From assembly GCA_015066515.1 (NCBI GenBank), contig SVOH01000007.1, positions 24,687-88,686 on the forward strand: DNA of 64,000 bases, given 5' to 3'. Both the position numbers and the translations under genes were made by a program. Below, one piece after another: positions 17,760-26,050 of the stretch (its first letter is position 1; each line of letters opens with the position of its first letter). Below the pieces are notes generated by a model. The model worked only from the letters and a program-made list of their open reading frames with translations, did no database searches and had not been told where the DNA came from. This DNA comes from Oscillospiraceae bacterium. GTDB lineage: Bacteria > Bacillota > Clostridia > Oscillospirales > Acutalibacteraceae.

Positions 17760-17770
17760 AAGATAAAAAT

Positions 17771-17808
17771 AACGGCTGATTTGATTGTTCAAATCAGCCG
17801 TGTTTTTT
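17771..17808 (+). terminator. Terminator of the surface-protein operon
   Basis: AACGGCTGATTTGA..TCAAATCAGCCGT stem followed by GTTTTTTAT. It closes the two-gene unit on the plus strand. Confidence 0.92.
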
Positions 17809-17824
17809 ATTTTATGTATAAAAG

Positions 17825-17858
17825 AAAAGCACTTGAGTGTTACCTCAAGTGCTTTTGT
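17825..17858 (-). terminator. Terminator of rhaB
   Basis: AAAAGCACTTGAG/CTCAAGTGCTTTT, a 13-bp stem just past the rhaB stop on the minus strand; its A-rich side serves as the T-tract for that strand. Confidence 0.85.
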
Positions 17859-17866
17859 TATTATCA

Positions 17867-19333
17867 TTAAAGTCCTGTTGCTTTTAGATAGTCGGCATAG
17901 GCCTTTTCCCAAAGTGCATTTTCATTCGGTGTGTAGGTCTTGATTTCGGTAGAGTTTGAAACAACCTTACGTAGCTCGGTAAAGTCTTTAATCTCGCCCA
18001 AAGCATTAAATGCAACGCCAATGTTACCCATAACTGTCGCTTCGGTAGGACCAGCCAAAACAGGCACGTTACAAGCGTCACTTGTCATCTGGCAAAGGAG
18101 TCGGTCTTTAATACCGCCGCCTAAAATATTGATGCTGTGATACTTCTTTTCGCCCATATTATTTAGTGCGTTAAAGGTGTATTTGTATTTCATAGCAAGG
18201 CTTTGGTAGATACAGCGCATAACCTCGCCGCGAGTTTGTGGAACGTATTGACCAGTTTTTTCGCAGTACTCTTTTACTCTGAGTGGCAGATTGCCTGCAG
18301 GCTCAAACGCAGGGTCGTCTACGTTGATAAAGCACTTAAATGGCTCGGCGGCAAGGGCCTCTTTTTCAAGCACGTCAAAGCCAACCTCTTCGCCTTCACG
18401 ACGGAACTGACGGCGTGATTCTTGTATAAGCCAAAGACCCATAATGTTTTTAAGGAAACGGGTGGTGTCCTCAAAACCACCTTCGTTTGTAAAGTCAGCC
18501 TTGGCAGCTTCGGCAGTAAGGATAGGAGTTTTGCTTTCAATACCAAAAAGACTCCAAGTGCCGCAAGAAATATAAACAAAGTCATCACGCTCGCTGGGTG
18601 TTGCAGCTACGGCAGATGCAGTGTCGTGCGATGCAACTGCAATTACGGGAACCTTGGCACAACCAAGTTCTTCGCAAATTTCGTCAGAAAGATAACCGTA
18701 AACGCTACCAGGTTTTGTAATAGGAGCAAAAATTTTCTTTGGTAGGCCTAACTGCTCAATAAGCTCAAAATCCCAGTCTTTTGTATAAGGGTTAAGCAGA
18801 TTAGAGGTAGAGGCGATGGTAGCTTCTTCCTTCATTTCGCCTGTAAGCATATAGCCGAAAAGGTCAGGCATCATAAGCATTTTTTCTGCGCGATCTAATA
18901 CATCTGGCTCGTTAAATTTGAAGTACATTAACTGATAAATTGTGTTAAAATGAATAAACTGCAAACCGGCCTTGCTGTAAAGGTCATCTTTAGAGATAAT
19001 TTCAAAAACCTTTTCAGGTATTTTGTGGGTGCGGCTATCACGGTAGTGATATGGGTTTGCAAGCATACGACCGTTTTTATCAAGTAGGCCAAAGTCAACA
19101 CCCCAAGTATCTATACTGATAGCATCAAAACCGCCTTCATTAACAGCCTTGGTAATGCCCGACTTAATTTCAAAGAAAAGACGAAGCACATCCCAATACA
19201 TACTGCCTCTGACAACCACAGGGTCATTAGCAAAGCGGTGAATTTCTTTCATTACTATTTTTCCGTCTTCAAGAGTAGAAAGCATTGCGCGACCGCTTGA
19301 AGCGCCAAAGTCAAAAGCGAGAACTTTTTTCAT
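17867..19333 (-). CDS. rhaB: Rhamnulokinase
   Basis: FGGY-family kinase that phosphorylates L-rhamnulose to rhamnulose-1-phosphate. 488 residues, the normal length. The N-terminal phosphate loop LAFDFGASSGRAML, the ISIDTWGVDFGLLD substrate block, PYHYRDSRT, ASHDTASAVAATP, CGTWSLFG and INILGGGIKDRLLCQM are characteristic of RhaB. GGAGGG precedes ATG 19333. No rhaA, rhaD or rhamnose transporter is adjacent, so the rest of the pathway lies elsewhere. Confidence 0.94.
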   Translation of the reverse strand: MKKVLAFDFGASSGRAMLSTLEDGKIVMKEIHRFANDPVVVRGSMYWDVLRLFFEIKSGITKAVNEGGFDAISIDTWGVDFGLLDKNGRMLANPYHYRDSRTHKIPEKVFEIISKDDLYSKAGLQFIHFNTIYQLMYFKFNEPDVLDRAEKMLMMPDLFGYMLTGEMKEEATIASTSNLLNPYTKDWDFELIEQLGLPKKIFAPITKPGSVYGYLSDEICEELGCAKVPVIAVASHDTASAVAATPSERDDFVYISCGTWSLFGIESKTPILTAEAAKADFTNEGGFEDTTRFLKNIMGLWLIQESRRQFRREGEEVGFDVLEKEALAAEPFKCFINVDDPAFEPAGNLPLRVKEYCEKTGQYVPQTRGEVMRCIYQSLAMKYKYTFNALNNMGEKKYHSINILGGGIKDRLLCQMTSDACNVPVLAGPTEATVMGNIGVAFNALGEIKDFTELRKVVSNSTEIKTYTPNENALWEKAYADYLKATGL

Positions 19334-19402
19334 AAAGAACCCTCCAATAAAATATTTACTTTATAAATATATCAAATAATTTTGAGTTTGTCTACATCTT
19401 AC

Positions 19403-19431
19403 TTGTAAAAATTTGTATTTAGCAGTATAAT
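19403..19431 (+). promoter_or_regulatory. Promoter giving a leaderless fkbM transcript
   Basis: TTGTAA (19403-19408), 17-bp spacer, TATAAT (19426-19431). Six bases follow before ATG 19438, so the predicted start nucleotide is the A of the start codon. Confidence 0.75.
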
Positions 19432-19437
19432 TGGATT

Positions 19438-20469
19438 ATGGATTTATGGAATTATTTAAAACAAACTAAAAAACCCATTGTGCTTTACGGTATGGGTAAC
19501 GGCGCCGATAAGATTATATCGGTGCTTAATAGGTATGGTATAAAGGTATCAGGTGTGTTTGCATCTGACGGTTTTGTGCGCGAAAAATATTTTCACGGCT
19601 TTAAGGTAACCGACTACAAAACCGCAAAGGAAGCCTTTGGCGATATGGTGGTGCTTGTATGCTTTGGCAGCGGCTTGCCTGATGTAATTACTAATATTAA
19701 AAAAATTGCTGCCGAACAAGAATTGTATGCACCGGACGTGCCTGTTTATGGTGACATTTTATTTAACGAGCAATATGCGCGTGATAACAAAGAGCAGTTA
19801 GAGAGTGTGTATAATCGACTTGCCGACGAAACATCTAAACGTGTTTTTGAAAATGCAGTTATGTATAAGCTGACAGGTAAAACAGATTATCTTTTTGACT
19901 GTGAAACATTGCCGCAAGAGATTTATGAAAATATATTGTATTTAAGTGAAGATGAAGTGTATTTTGATTTAGGTGCTTATCGTGGTGATACCGTAGAGGA
20001 GTTTTTGTCGGTTGTAAGCTGTTATAAAAAAATAATTGCTGTTGAGCCCGATTTTAAAACCTATAATAAATTGTGTGTAGCAACAGAAAAAGTTAGAGAT
20101 ATTACTAACATAAACGCATGTGTTAGTGACGTAGACGGTGAGATAGAATTTGAAATGAATGGTTCTCGCGGCTCTACAATAGGAAAAGGTAAGGACATTA
20201 TAGATTCGGTTACTGTTGACTCGCTTTCAAAAATAGCGGTCCCTTCTTATATTAAAATGGATATTGAAGGTGCAGAGGTAGCCGCTATAAAGGGCGGTGC
20301 TCATACAATAACAAATTACAAACCTAAAATGCAAATTGCCTCTTATCATAGAAGTGAAGACTTATTTTTGATACCAAAAGAAGTATTAAAAATTTGTCCT
20401 GATTATAAAATTTATTTACGCCATTTTCCATCACTTCCGTGTTGGGATATGTCATATTATTTTGTATAA
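19438..20469 (+). CDS. FkbM-family methyltransferase
   Basis: 343 residues. Residues ~15-140 look like a nucleotide-binding Rossmann module (VLYGMGNGADKII, VLVCFGSGLPDVI) of the kind found beside sugar or cell-surface modification enzymes. The C-terminal half is the SAM-dependent FkbM domain: VYFDLGAYRGDTVEEF (motif I), IIAVEPDFKTYNKL, VDSLSKI and IKMDIEGAEVAAIKGG. Probably methylates a surface glycan or a secondary metabolite; the substrate is not evident. There is no Shine-Dalgarno sequence and the promoter abuts the ATG, so it should be translated leaderless. Stands alone between rhaB (divergent) and rny. Confidence 0.88.
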   Translation: MDLWNYLKQTKKPIVLYGMGNGADKIISVLNRYGIKVSGVFASDGFVREKYFHGFKVTDYKTAKEAFGDMVVLVCFGSGLPDVITNIKKIAAEQELYAPDVPVYGDILFNEQYARDNKEQLESVYNRLADETSKRVFENAVMYKLTGKTDYLFDCETLPQEIYENILYLSEDEVYFDLGAYRGDTVEEFLSVVSCYKKIIAVEPDFKTYNKLCVATEKVRDITNINACVSDVDGEIEFEMNGSRGSTIGKGKDIIDSVTVDSLSKIAVPSYIKMDIEGAEVAAIKGGAHTITNYKPKMQIASYHRSEDLFLIPKEVLKICPDYKIYLRHFPSLPCWDMSYYFV

Positions 20470-20473
20470 TGTA

Positions 20474-20520
20474 AAAAAATGCCGTTTTATTGTGATTTTG
20501 CACAATATGAGCGGCATTTT
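20474..20520 (+). terminator. Terminator after the FkbM gene
   Basis: AAAAATGCCG (from 20475) pairs with CGGCATTTTT; an inner ATTGTG..CACAAT helix extends it. The T-tract runs almost directly into the -35 of the next promoter. Confidence 0.85.
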
Positions 20521-20523
20521 TGC

Positions 20524-20552
20524 TTGACACAGTATAAATATAGTGGTAAAAT
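20524..20552 (+). promoter_or_regulatory. Strong sigma-A promoter of rny
   Basis: TTGACA (20524-20529), 17-bp spacer, TAAAAT (20547-20552). Start point near 20559, leaving a leader of nearly 150 bases before rny. Confidence 0.85.
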
Positions 20553-20558
20553 TATGAA

Positions 20559-20705
20559 AGATAAGTTTAGATTGTATTGGTGGAAGTTTTGGCGAAATTC
20601 CACAGGTACCCCTAATATTTATTGAACCGGGGGAAACAGCGGTCCCCGACAGAGTTTTATTTTCACATCTGTAAAACCGCTTTATTATATAAAGGAGGGA
20701 TTTAA
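20559..20705 (+). promoter_or_regulatory. Structured 5' leader of rny, class unknown
   Basis: Three possible elements: a hairpin GTGGAA/TTCCAC (about 20580-20603); competing pairings of a CCCC run near 20610 and a later TCCCC (about 20652) with the same GGGGG run (about 20630); and a possible H-type pseudoknot, ACAGA/TCTGT with GTTTTA/TAAAAC (about 20658-20687). A loose AAAGGAGG follows. I do not recognise a known riboswitch core. It may sense RNase Y activity or serve as a processing site. Confidence 0.45.
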
Positions 20706-22259
20706 GTGCCCGATATTACCACATTGTTAATATCCGGTGGTGTTGCGCTGGTTGTTGGTGTTATTGGTTTTTTTGTGGGCTCGGCCGTTCGTAAGCATTC
20801 TGCAGAAAAGACCATCGGCTCTGCCGAAACCGAAGCAAAACGCATACTTAATGATGCAATGAAAACCGCCGAAACACGCAAAAAAGAAACATTGCTCGAA
20901 GCAAAAGAGGAAATTCATCAGCTTCGTCAAGATACCGAAAAGGACCTTCGCGAAAGAAGAGCCGAGGTACAACGACAAGAGCATCGTCTTCAGCAAAAGG
21001 AAGAAACCCTTGACCGCAAGATAGACAATCTTGAAGCAAAGGAAGAAAAATTACAAGAAAAAGCGAAACAAATCGACGAAAAAATTGAGGAGTGTGAACA
21101 ACTCAAACGTAGTCAACTTGAAATGCTTGAAAAAATTTCAGGTCTTTCAAAGGAGCAGGCAAAAGCAAATCTTTTACAAATGTTAGAGGGTGAGCTTTCT
21201 CACGAAAAAGCTGTTAAAATTATGGAATTTGAACAGCAGACACGCGAAGAATCAGACAAACTTGCACGCGAGGTTATTGCACACGCAATTCAGCGCTGTG
21301 CGGCTGATCATTCATCTGAAATTACTATATCGGTAGTACCGCTTCCAAACGATGAAATGAAGGGTCGTATCATTGGTCGTGAGGGTAGAAATATCCGTGC
21401 TATCGAAAACGCAACAGGTGTTGACCTTATAATTGACGATACACCAGAGGCAATTACTGTATCAAGTTTTGAACCTATTCGCCGTGAAATTGCCCGTGTA
21501 ACACTTGAAAAGTTAATAGTTGACGGTAGAATACATCCAGCAAGAATTGAAGAAACTGTTGCTAAGGCTACTGCCGAGGTTGAGGCTATAATCAAGCAGC
21601 AGGGCGAACGTGCAATGGTGGAAAGTGGTGTTCACAATCTACATCCTGAGCTTGTTAAACTTCTTGGCCGTTTACATTTCCGTACAAGCTATGGTCAGAA
21701 TGTTCTTAACCATTCACTAGAGGTTTGTTATCTTTCAGGACTTATTGCCGCAGAGCTTGGTGTTGATGTAACGCTTGCTAAACGTGCAGGTCTTTTACAC
21801 GATATTGGTAAGGCAATTGACCACGAGCAAGAGGGTTCACATATTCAGCTTGGTGTAGAAGCCGCTAAAAAGTATCGCGAAACTGAAACTGTTGTTCATG
21901 CTATTCACGCTCACCACGGTGATGTTGAGGCAAAAACCGTTATCGCTTGCATAGTTCAGGCGGCAGACGCAATTAGTGCCGCTCGTCCTGGTGCTAGACG
22001 TGAAAACATTGAAAGTTATATTAAGCGTCTTGAAAAGTTGGAGGAAATCGCCAAATCCTTTAACGGTGTTGAAGATTCTTATGCTATACAGGCAGGTCGC
22101 GAAATACGTATACTTGTTAAGCCAGAGACTGTAAATGATGACCAGATGGTTATTATGGCTCACGATATTGCTCAAAAAATTGAAAATGAGCTTGAGTATC
22201 CCGGTCAGGTTAAGGTTAACATTATCCGTGAAAGCAGAGCAATAGATTACGCAAAATAA
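20706..22259 (+). CDS. rny: Ribonuclease Y
   Basis: Membrane-anchored endoribonuclease that starts decay and maturation of many mRNAs in Firmicutes. 517 residues. N-terminal membrane helix (about 6-26), a long coiled coil (about 35-180, Glu/Lys/Gln rich), a KH RNA-binding domain ([19 protein letters not shown]) and an HD phosphodiesterase domain with [15 protein letters not shown] start at 20706 behind AAAGGAGGG. Confidence 0.98.
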   Translation: MPDITTLLISGGVALVVGVIGFFVGSAVRKHSAEKTIGSAETEAKRILNDAMKTAETRKKETLLEAKEEIHQLRQDTEKDLRERRAEVQRQEHRLQQKEETLDRKIDNLEAKEEKLQEKAKQIDEKIEECEQLKRSQLEMLEKISGLSKEQAKANLLQMLEGELSHEKAVKIMEFEQQTREESDKLAREVIAHAIQRCAADHSSEITISVVPLPNDEMKGRIIGREGRNIRAIENATGVDLIIDDTPEAITVSSFEPIRREIARVTLEKLIVDGRIHPARIEETVAKATAEVEAIIKQQGERAMVESGVHNLHPELVKLLGRLHFRTSYGQNVLNHSLEVCYLSGLIAAELGVDVTLAKRAGLLHDIGKAIDHEQEGSHIQLGVEAAKKYRETETVVHAIHAHHGDVEAKTVIACIVQAADAISAARPGARRENIESYIKRLEKLEEIAKSFNGVEDSYAIQAGREIRILVKPETVNDDQMVIMAHDIAQKIENELEYPGQVKVNIIRESRAIDYAK

Positions 22260-22265
22260 AAAATT

Positions 22266-22297
22266 ACTCGGTGTCCGAACAGGGCACCGAGTTTTTG
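22266..22297. terminator. Terminator between rny and the glycosylase gene
   Basis: ACTCGGTG/CACCGAGT stem followed by TTTTT; it ends rny and may also stop the convergent gene ending at 22300. Confidence 0.88.
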
Positions 22298-22299
22298 GT

Positions 22300-23121
22300 T
22301 TACGTGTTATTTCTTATATAATGGAAAATATATTGCTGTACTATTCCACCGTAGTCTTTTACGCAATCGGGAATTTTTCCGTCAAATAATTGGTCGAGCG
22401 CGCGGTTTATCCAAACATCGCGGGGGAAGGCGTTTTTGTGGCCGAGTCCATAAAGTAAAACACAATCGGCAACCTTGGGACCAACGCCCTTAATACTCAT
22501 TATTATTTCGCGTGCGGTGTCGTAGTCGGTGCTTTTTAATGCCTCTAGGTATATATCGCCGGAAGATACTTTTTGCGCCGCATCAATTATGTATTTAGCC
22601 CTAAAGCCCGAGCGTATAACCGATAGATCTTCGACTGTAAGCTTTGAAATAACATCGACCGAAGGAAAAGTATATCCACCCTTTATTTTAGTGCCAAAGT
22701 TCTCACAAAGTCGTTCTATAATGCCTTTAATTCTCGGAATATTATTGTTTTGTGAAATAATAAATGAGCAAAGTGCCTCCCACGGTTCTTGATTAAGCAG
22801 GCGAATACCGCTACAAAAGTCGGCCGCCTTTGCAACCGTTTCATTGCTACTAACCTCTGCTATTATGCTTGAATAATCGCGGTTTAAGTCAAAATAATTA
22901 TACCATATATTTTCAAAATCCTGCTTATTTGAATTGGTAATTACTATATTGCCATTTTCGTTTGATAGTTCAATGTACTTGCCAAATGCTATTCCACACC
23001 AAACACCGTTATCATCTTGCGTCCAACGAAAAGCCTGACCACAATCTAGCGTTTGTGCAAGGTCGAAGCAACTGGTGTTTTTTATATAGATTTTATCTTT
23101 TTCAAAAATTATATCGTTCAT
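22300..23121 (-). CDS. OGG1-type 8-oxoguanine DNA glycosylase/lyase
   Basis: 273 residues of the HhH-GPD superfamily in OGG1 order: an N-terminal TBP-like domain (DLAQTLDCGQAFRW), a helical domain (WEALCSFIISQNNNIPRIK) and the helix-hairpin-helix with IKGVGPKVADCVLLYG. The catalytic Lys is in PKVADC and the Asp in FPRDVWI. It removes oxidised guanine and cleaves the strand. AGAGGTG precedes ATG 23121. Monocistronic and divergent from the DUF6062 gene. Confidence 0.9.
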   Translation of the reverse strand: MNDIIFEKDKIYIKNTSCFDLAQTLDCGQAFRWTQDDNGVWCGIAFGKYIELSNENGNIVITNSNKQDFENIWYNYFDLNRDYSSIIAEVSSNETVAKAADFCSGIRLLNQEPWEALCSFIISQNNNIPRIKGIIERLCENFGTKIKGGYTFPSVDVISKLTVEDLSVIRSGFRAKYIIDAAQKVSSGDIYLEALKSTDYDTAREIIMSIKGVGPKVADCVLLYGLGHKNAFPRDVWINRALDQLFDGKIPDCVKDYGGIVQQYIFHYIRNNT

Positions 23122-23133
23122 ACAGCACCTCTA

Positions 23134-23163
23134 TTTACAATTATATATATTTTGTGTTATAAT
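23134..23163 (+). promoter_or_regulatory. Promoter of the DUF6062 gene
   Basis: TTTACA (23134-23139), 18-bp spacer, TATAAT (23158-23163); start point near 23170, followed by AAGGAAGGG before ATG 23198. Confidence 0.6.
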
Positions 23164-23197
23164 GTAAAGCAGTAAAAGGAAAAAAGGAAGGGATTTT

Positions 23198-23878
23198 ATG
23201 CGCGACGATATTTGTACCATACCTGTCTCTGAGGTTTTTGAGGTGAGTGATGGTTGTCCACTGTGTCGTATGAAGCACACGGTTGAGGAGCATCTTATAA
23301 CATATATTTTAGGTGATGCTATGATGGAGCCTGATGTAAGAATCGAAACCAATAGGGTCGGCTTTTGTAGTGAGCATTTTGATAAAATGATGGCAAGCCG
23401 CGGTAGACTGCAACTTGCACTTATGCTTGAAACACATATCAAAGAAATAAGTGAGCAGATTTTTGCAAAAAAGATGTTTAACAGCGCCGACAAAAAGGCC
23501 GATAATGTTAAGAAAGTGATCGATAGTTGTTTTATATGTGAAAAGGTAAACTGGGGTATGGAGCGTATGATAGACACGATTTATCGTTGCTATGAAAAAG
23601 AACGTGATTTTAGGGAGCTTTTTAATAATCAGCCGCAGTTTTGTATGCATCATTTTGAACAGTTGATCTCATCTGCTGACAAAAAGAAAATGCCTAAATA
23701 TTTAAGTGAGTTCAAGGAAAACTTAACAAGAATTACTGCCGATTATGTAAAATCTTTGGGAAATGATTTGAATAAATATTGCTCTATGTATGATTATAGA
23801 AATGCGGGAAAAGGCGATTGGGGAAATTCGGCTGATTCTGTCGAACGAGCTGTAAGCTATCTTACAGGAAAAATATAA
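23198..23878 (+). CDS. DUF6062-type Cys-rich protein
   Basis: 226 residues, soluble, largely helical. Two similar halves each carry a CxxC and a CxxH pair: CPLC with FCSEH, and CFIC with FCMHH. This looks like an internal duplication of a metal-binding or redox module. I place it in the DUF6062 family from memory of the pattern; no biochemical function is known to me. Good RBS (AAGGAAGGG). The region after the gene holds DnaA-box-like sites. Confidence 0.75.
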   Translation: MRDDICTIPVSEVFEVSDGCPLCRMKHTVEEHLITYILGDAMMEPDVRIETNRVGFCSEHFDKMMASRGRLQLALMLETHIKEISEQIFAKKMFNSADKKADNVKKVIDSCFICEKVNWGMERMIDTIYRCYEKERDFRELFNNQPQFCMHHFEQLISSADKKKMPKYLSEFKENLTRITADYVKSLGNDLNKYCSMYDYRNAGKGDWGNSADSVERAVSYLTGKI

Positions 23879-23918
23879 TTTACATAATGCAACAAAATAA
23901 TCCATAAAAGTAACCAAT

Positions 23919-23979
23919 GTGGATATTGGTTTTGCACTGTTTAAGCCGTTTTTTCAACTTTTCCACCAAGTTATCCACA
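23919..23979. promoter_or_regulatory. Cluster of DnaA-box-like sites
   Basis: A perfect DnaA box TTATCCACA (23971-23979), a near box TTTTCCACC (23959-23967) 12 bp upstream, and an inverted ATATCCACA (23919-23927 on minus) lie within about 60 bp, followed by a very A+T-rich stretch. No replication gene is nearby, so this may be a DnaA-regulated promoter or a titration site. Confidence 0.45.
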
Positions 23980-24055
23980 ATTTTATGTTAACCTGAATAT
24001 AACCTTAATTTTTTGTTAAAAATATTTTTAGCAAATTTTACGAGGTGAAAGTAGC

Positions 24056-24334
24056 ATGGTTAAAGGTGTTAATAAAACTGTAATAGAGGTTAATGATACG
24101 GGCAGTAAAGTGTTTGATAGAATAGTGTTTTACGTAAGTCCAACGTGTGGGGGACTGAGTTCTAAAAGTCTTAATCGAGCCATAAAGAACTTTACTTTTC
24201 AGATAGATGAAAGGGCAGGCAGAGGGTATACAAGTCTAAGGCAGCGACATTTAACGCGTCGTAGAATAACGATAGCATCAATTGCTAGTGCAATAGTAGC
24301 GACAGCAATTATAGCAATAGTGCTTATTTTATGA
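24056..24334 (+). CDS. Small tail-anchored protein of unknown function
   Basis: 92 residues. An N-terminal domain begins MVKGVNKTVIEVNDTG and contains FDRIVFYVSP. It is followed by a basic stretch (RQRHLTRRR) and a C-terminal membrane helix (about 72-92), giving a tail-anchored protein with its bulk in the cytoplasm. The opening block looks like a conserved clostridial family I cannot name. GAGGTGAAAG precedes ATG 24056. Monocistronic, with its own terminator. Confidence 0.7.
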   Translation: MVKGVNKTVIEVNDTGSKVFDRIVFYVSPTCGGLSSKSLNRAIKNFTFQIDERAGRGYTSLRQRHLTRRRITIASIASAIVATAIIAIVLIL

Positions 24335-24346
24335 ATATACTGTAAA

Positions 24347-24383
24347 AAAAGCAGGAAGCCGTCAGTTGCTTCTTGCTTTTTTT
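24347..24383 (+). terminator. Terminator after the small tail-anchored gene
   Basis: AAAAAAGCAGGAAGC/GCTTCTTGCTTTTTT stem-loop with a T-tract. Confidence 0.88.
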
Positions 24384-24439
24384 GTGAGTTTGAGGTAATA
24401 TATTATATGTAATATTTTGTCAGTTAAGAGGAAAATCTA

Positions 24440-25192
24440 ATGAACATATTTAAAAATGGTTTTAAACTTTGCGGTAGTCTTATAATTGCGTCGGTAATAA
24501 GTATATTTTTATGCATTTCTATGAATGTTATAATTTCGGCAATGTTTACTTCAGAAATAGGATACCAAGCATTTGTTTATGAAACGGAAGAATCAACCGA
24601 TCCAATAGCAAAATATGAGTATTTTTATACCGATAAGGATGGCGATGGTAAAGATGACGGTACCGATGTTAAGATGCAGGAATATGAGGATAAGGATTAC
24701 ATTGTAACTACTGTAAAGTTACGCTCAACACTTACAGGTACCAGTAAGGCCGTTTTTTTAATATCTACACAAATTTTAAGTATGATAATGGTTATAGCTT
24801 TTGCAAGTAATTCGCCATATAAACAAGGCTTTAAGGATTCAAATATGGTTAAGATTGGTCGCGCAAAGAGCGATTTGCTTAAAGGACTTAAAATTGGACT
24901 TATAGGCAATATACCGTTTTTTGCAATTACAATACTTATGATTGTTTTGGCGGTAGGTATAGCGCCTGGATTTAGAACAGTGTGGTATGCATTTTTAAGT
25001 GGACATTTTTATTCGCTTATAATGTGGATTACAGGAGGAGTTCTTACTGTTGGTGAAATTAGCACAATGCAATACGTGTGCCTTGTACTTGTGCAATTTA
25101 TTGTTCCTGTAATTTCTTGTGTGGCATATATTTTAGGTTTTAAGGAAATTAACCTTGCTGAAAAGCTGGTTTATAAAAAAGAGGTAAAGTAA
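24440..25192 (+). CDS. Membrane protein with an Asp-rich calcium-type loop
   Basis: 250 residues, about five membrane helices (near 10-32, 105-122, 148-172, 180-200 and 215-237). A ~70-residue extracytoplasmic loop between helices 1 and 2 contains DKDGDGKDDGTD, a pattern like EF-hand or dockerin-type calcium loops. I do not recognise the family. It is followed after one base by the DUF624-like gene, so the two membrane proteins form an operon and may act together. RBS AGAGGAAAA. Confidence 0.7.
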   Translation: MNIFKNGFKLCGSLIIASVISIFLCISMNVIISAMFTSEIGYQAFVYETEESTDPIAKYEYFYTDKDGDGKDDGTDVKMQEYEDKDYIVTTVKLRSTLTGTSKAVFLISTQILSMIMVIAFASNSPYKQGFKDSNMVKIGRAKSDLLKGLKIGLIGNIPFFAITILMIVLAVGIAPGFRTVWYAFLSGHFYSLIMWITGGVLTVGEISTMQYVCLVLVQFIVPVISCVAYILGFKEINLAEKLVYKKEVK

Positions 25193-25193
25193 T

Positions 25194-26009
25194 ATGGCAG
25201 GTTTGTTTGGTTTTTTGGACTTTACAAGGGAAGGACCCGGTATAAGAAAAGATGCCCCTAAAAAGAAGACTTTCTTTGTATTTTTTGAAACCTTTTTCCG
25301 TAACTTTTGGCGTTTTTTCTCGATAAATTTGGTATATTTTTTAACATCAATTCCTATACTTACAAATGGTATGGCTACTGCAGGAATAACTAATATTACC
25401 CGCAATATTGCGAGAGATAAACACTCGTTTGGCCTTAGCGATTTTTTTGAAACTATAAAAAGGAATTGGAAGCAATCACTTGCCGTAGGTATTATAAATA
25501 CTATAATTACGGCATTGCTTTTATTTGGTATATGGTTTTACAATGAATCGTATCTGCAAACACAGCAGACTCTATCACTTGCAGGACTTATTATGGTTTT
25601 AATTGTTTTTGCAATATTCGGAATAATGAACTTTTACATTTATACACTTATGATAACCTTTAATTTTAAGTTAAAGTCATTGTATACAAACAGCTTTAAG
25701 TTTGTATTTGTAAATTTGTGGAAAAATCTTCTTTGTGGTATATGCGTGCTTTTAATTTACGGTTTGTATATATTTTTAGCATTATTGTTTGCTGATATAC
25801 GCGTATGGCTAATTGAGTTTATAATAATGGTTTCGACATTGCCGGCATTTAAATACTTACTTATACAATTTTTTACATTTGGCAGCATAAAGAAATATAT
25901 TATTGATCCTTATTATAAGGAGCATCCCGATGCCGATATAGAAAAGCGTCGCAACTTGGGTCTTGAAGTACCCGATGACGATGAGGAAGAACCGCTCTCT
26001 TGGGAGTGA
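25194..26009 (+). CDS. DUF624/YesL-type membrane protein
   Basis: 271 residues, five to six membrane helices with a Lys/Phe-rich N-terminus (KKKTFFVFFETFFRNFWRF). The motifs SIPILTNGMATAGITNITRNIA and the C-terminal FGSIKKYIIDPYY are in keeping with DUF624 (YesL), proteins often encoded near sugar transporters and of unknown role. An acidic tail DDDEEE ends the protein. RBS GAGGTAA overlaps the previous stop region. Confidence 0.75.
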   Translation: MAGLFGFLDFTREGPGIRKDAPKKKTFFVFFETFFRNFWRFFSINLVYFLTSIPILTNGMATAGITNITRNIARDKHSFGLSDFFETIKRNWKQSLAVGIINTIITALLLFGIWFYNESYLQTQQTLSLAGLIMVLIVFAIFGIMNFYIYTLMITFNFKLKSLYTNSFKFVFVNLWKNLLCGICVLLIYGLYIFLALLFADIRVWLIEFIIMVSTLPAFKYLLIQFFTFGSIKKYIIDPYYKEHPDADIEKRRNLGLEVPDDDEEEPLSWE

Positions 26010-26018
26010 TTTATAAAT

Positions 26019-26050
26019 AAAGAACCCATCAATCAGATGGGTTCTTTGTT
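26019..26050. terminator. Bidirectional terminator
   Basis: AAAGAACCCATC/GATGGGTTCTTT, a 12-bp stem with an AATCA loop, between convergent genes. The stop of the small gene at 26049 lies at its edge. Confidence 0.9.

Noticed and set aside
20554..20625. 23-codon ORF at the start of the rny leader
   Set aside because: Its ATG lies two bases after the -10 element, upstream of the predicted start of transcription, and it has no RBS. The aromatic-rich peptide is probably a by-product of the hairpin.
20580..20705. T-box or cobalamin riboswitch in the rny leader
   Set aside because: There is no T-box AGGGTGGNACCGCG sequence, and the cobalamin core lacks its 3' partner; the resemblance is limited to short G/C runs.
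23915..24056. Chromosome origin oriC
   Set aside because: Only one perfect DnaA box is present and dnaA, dnaN, recF and gyrase genes are absent.
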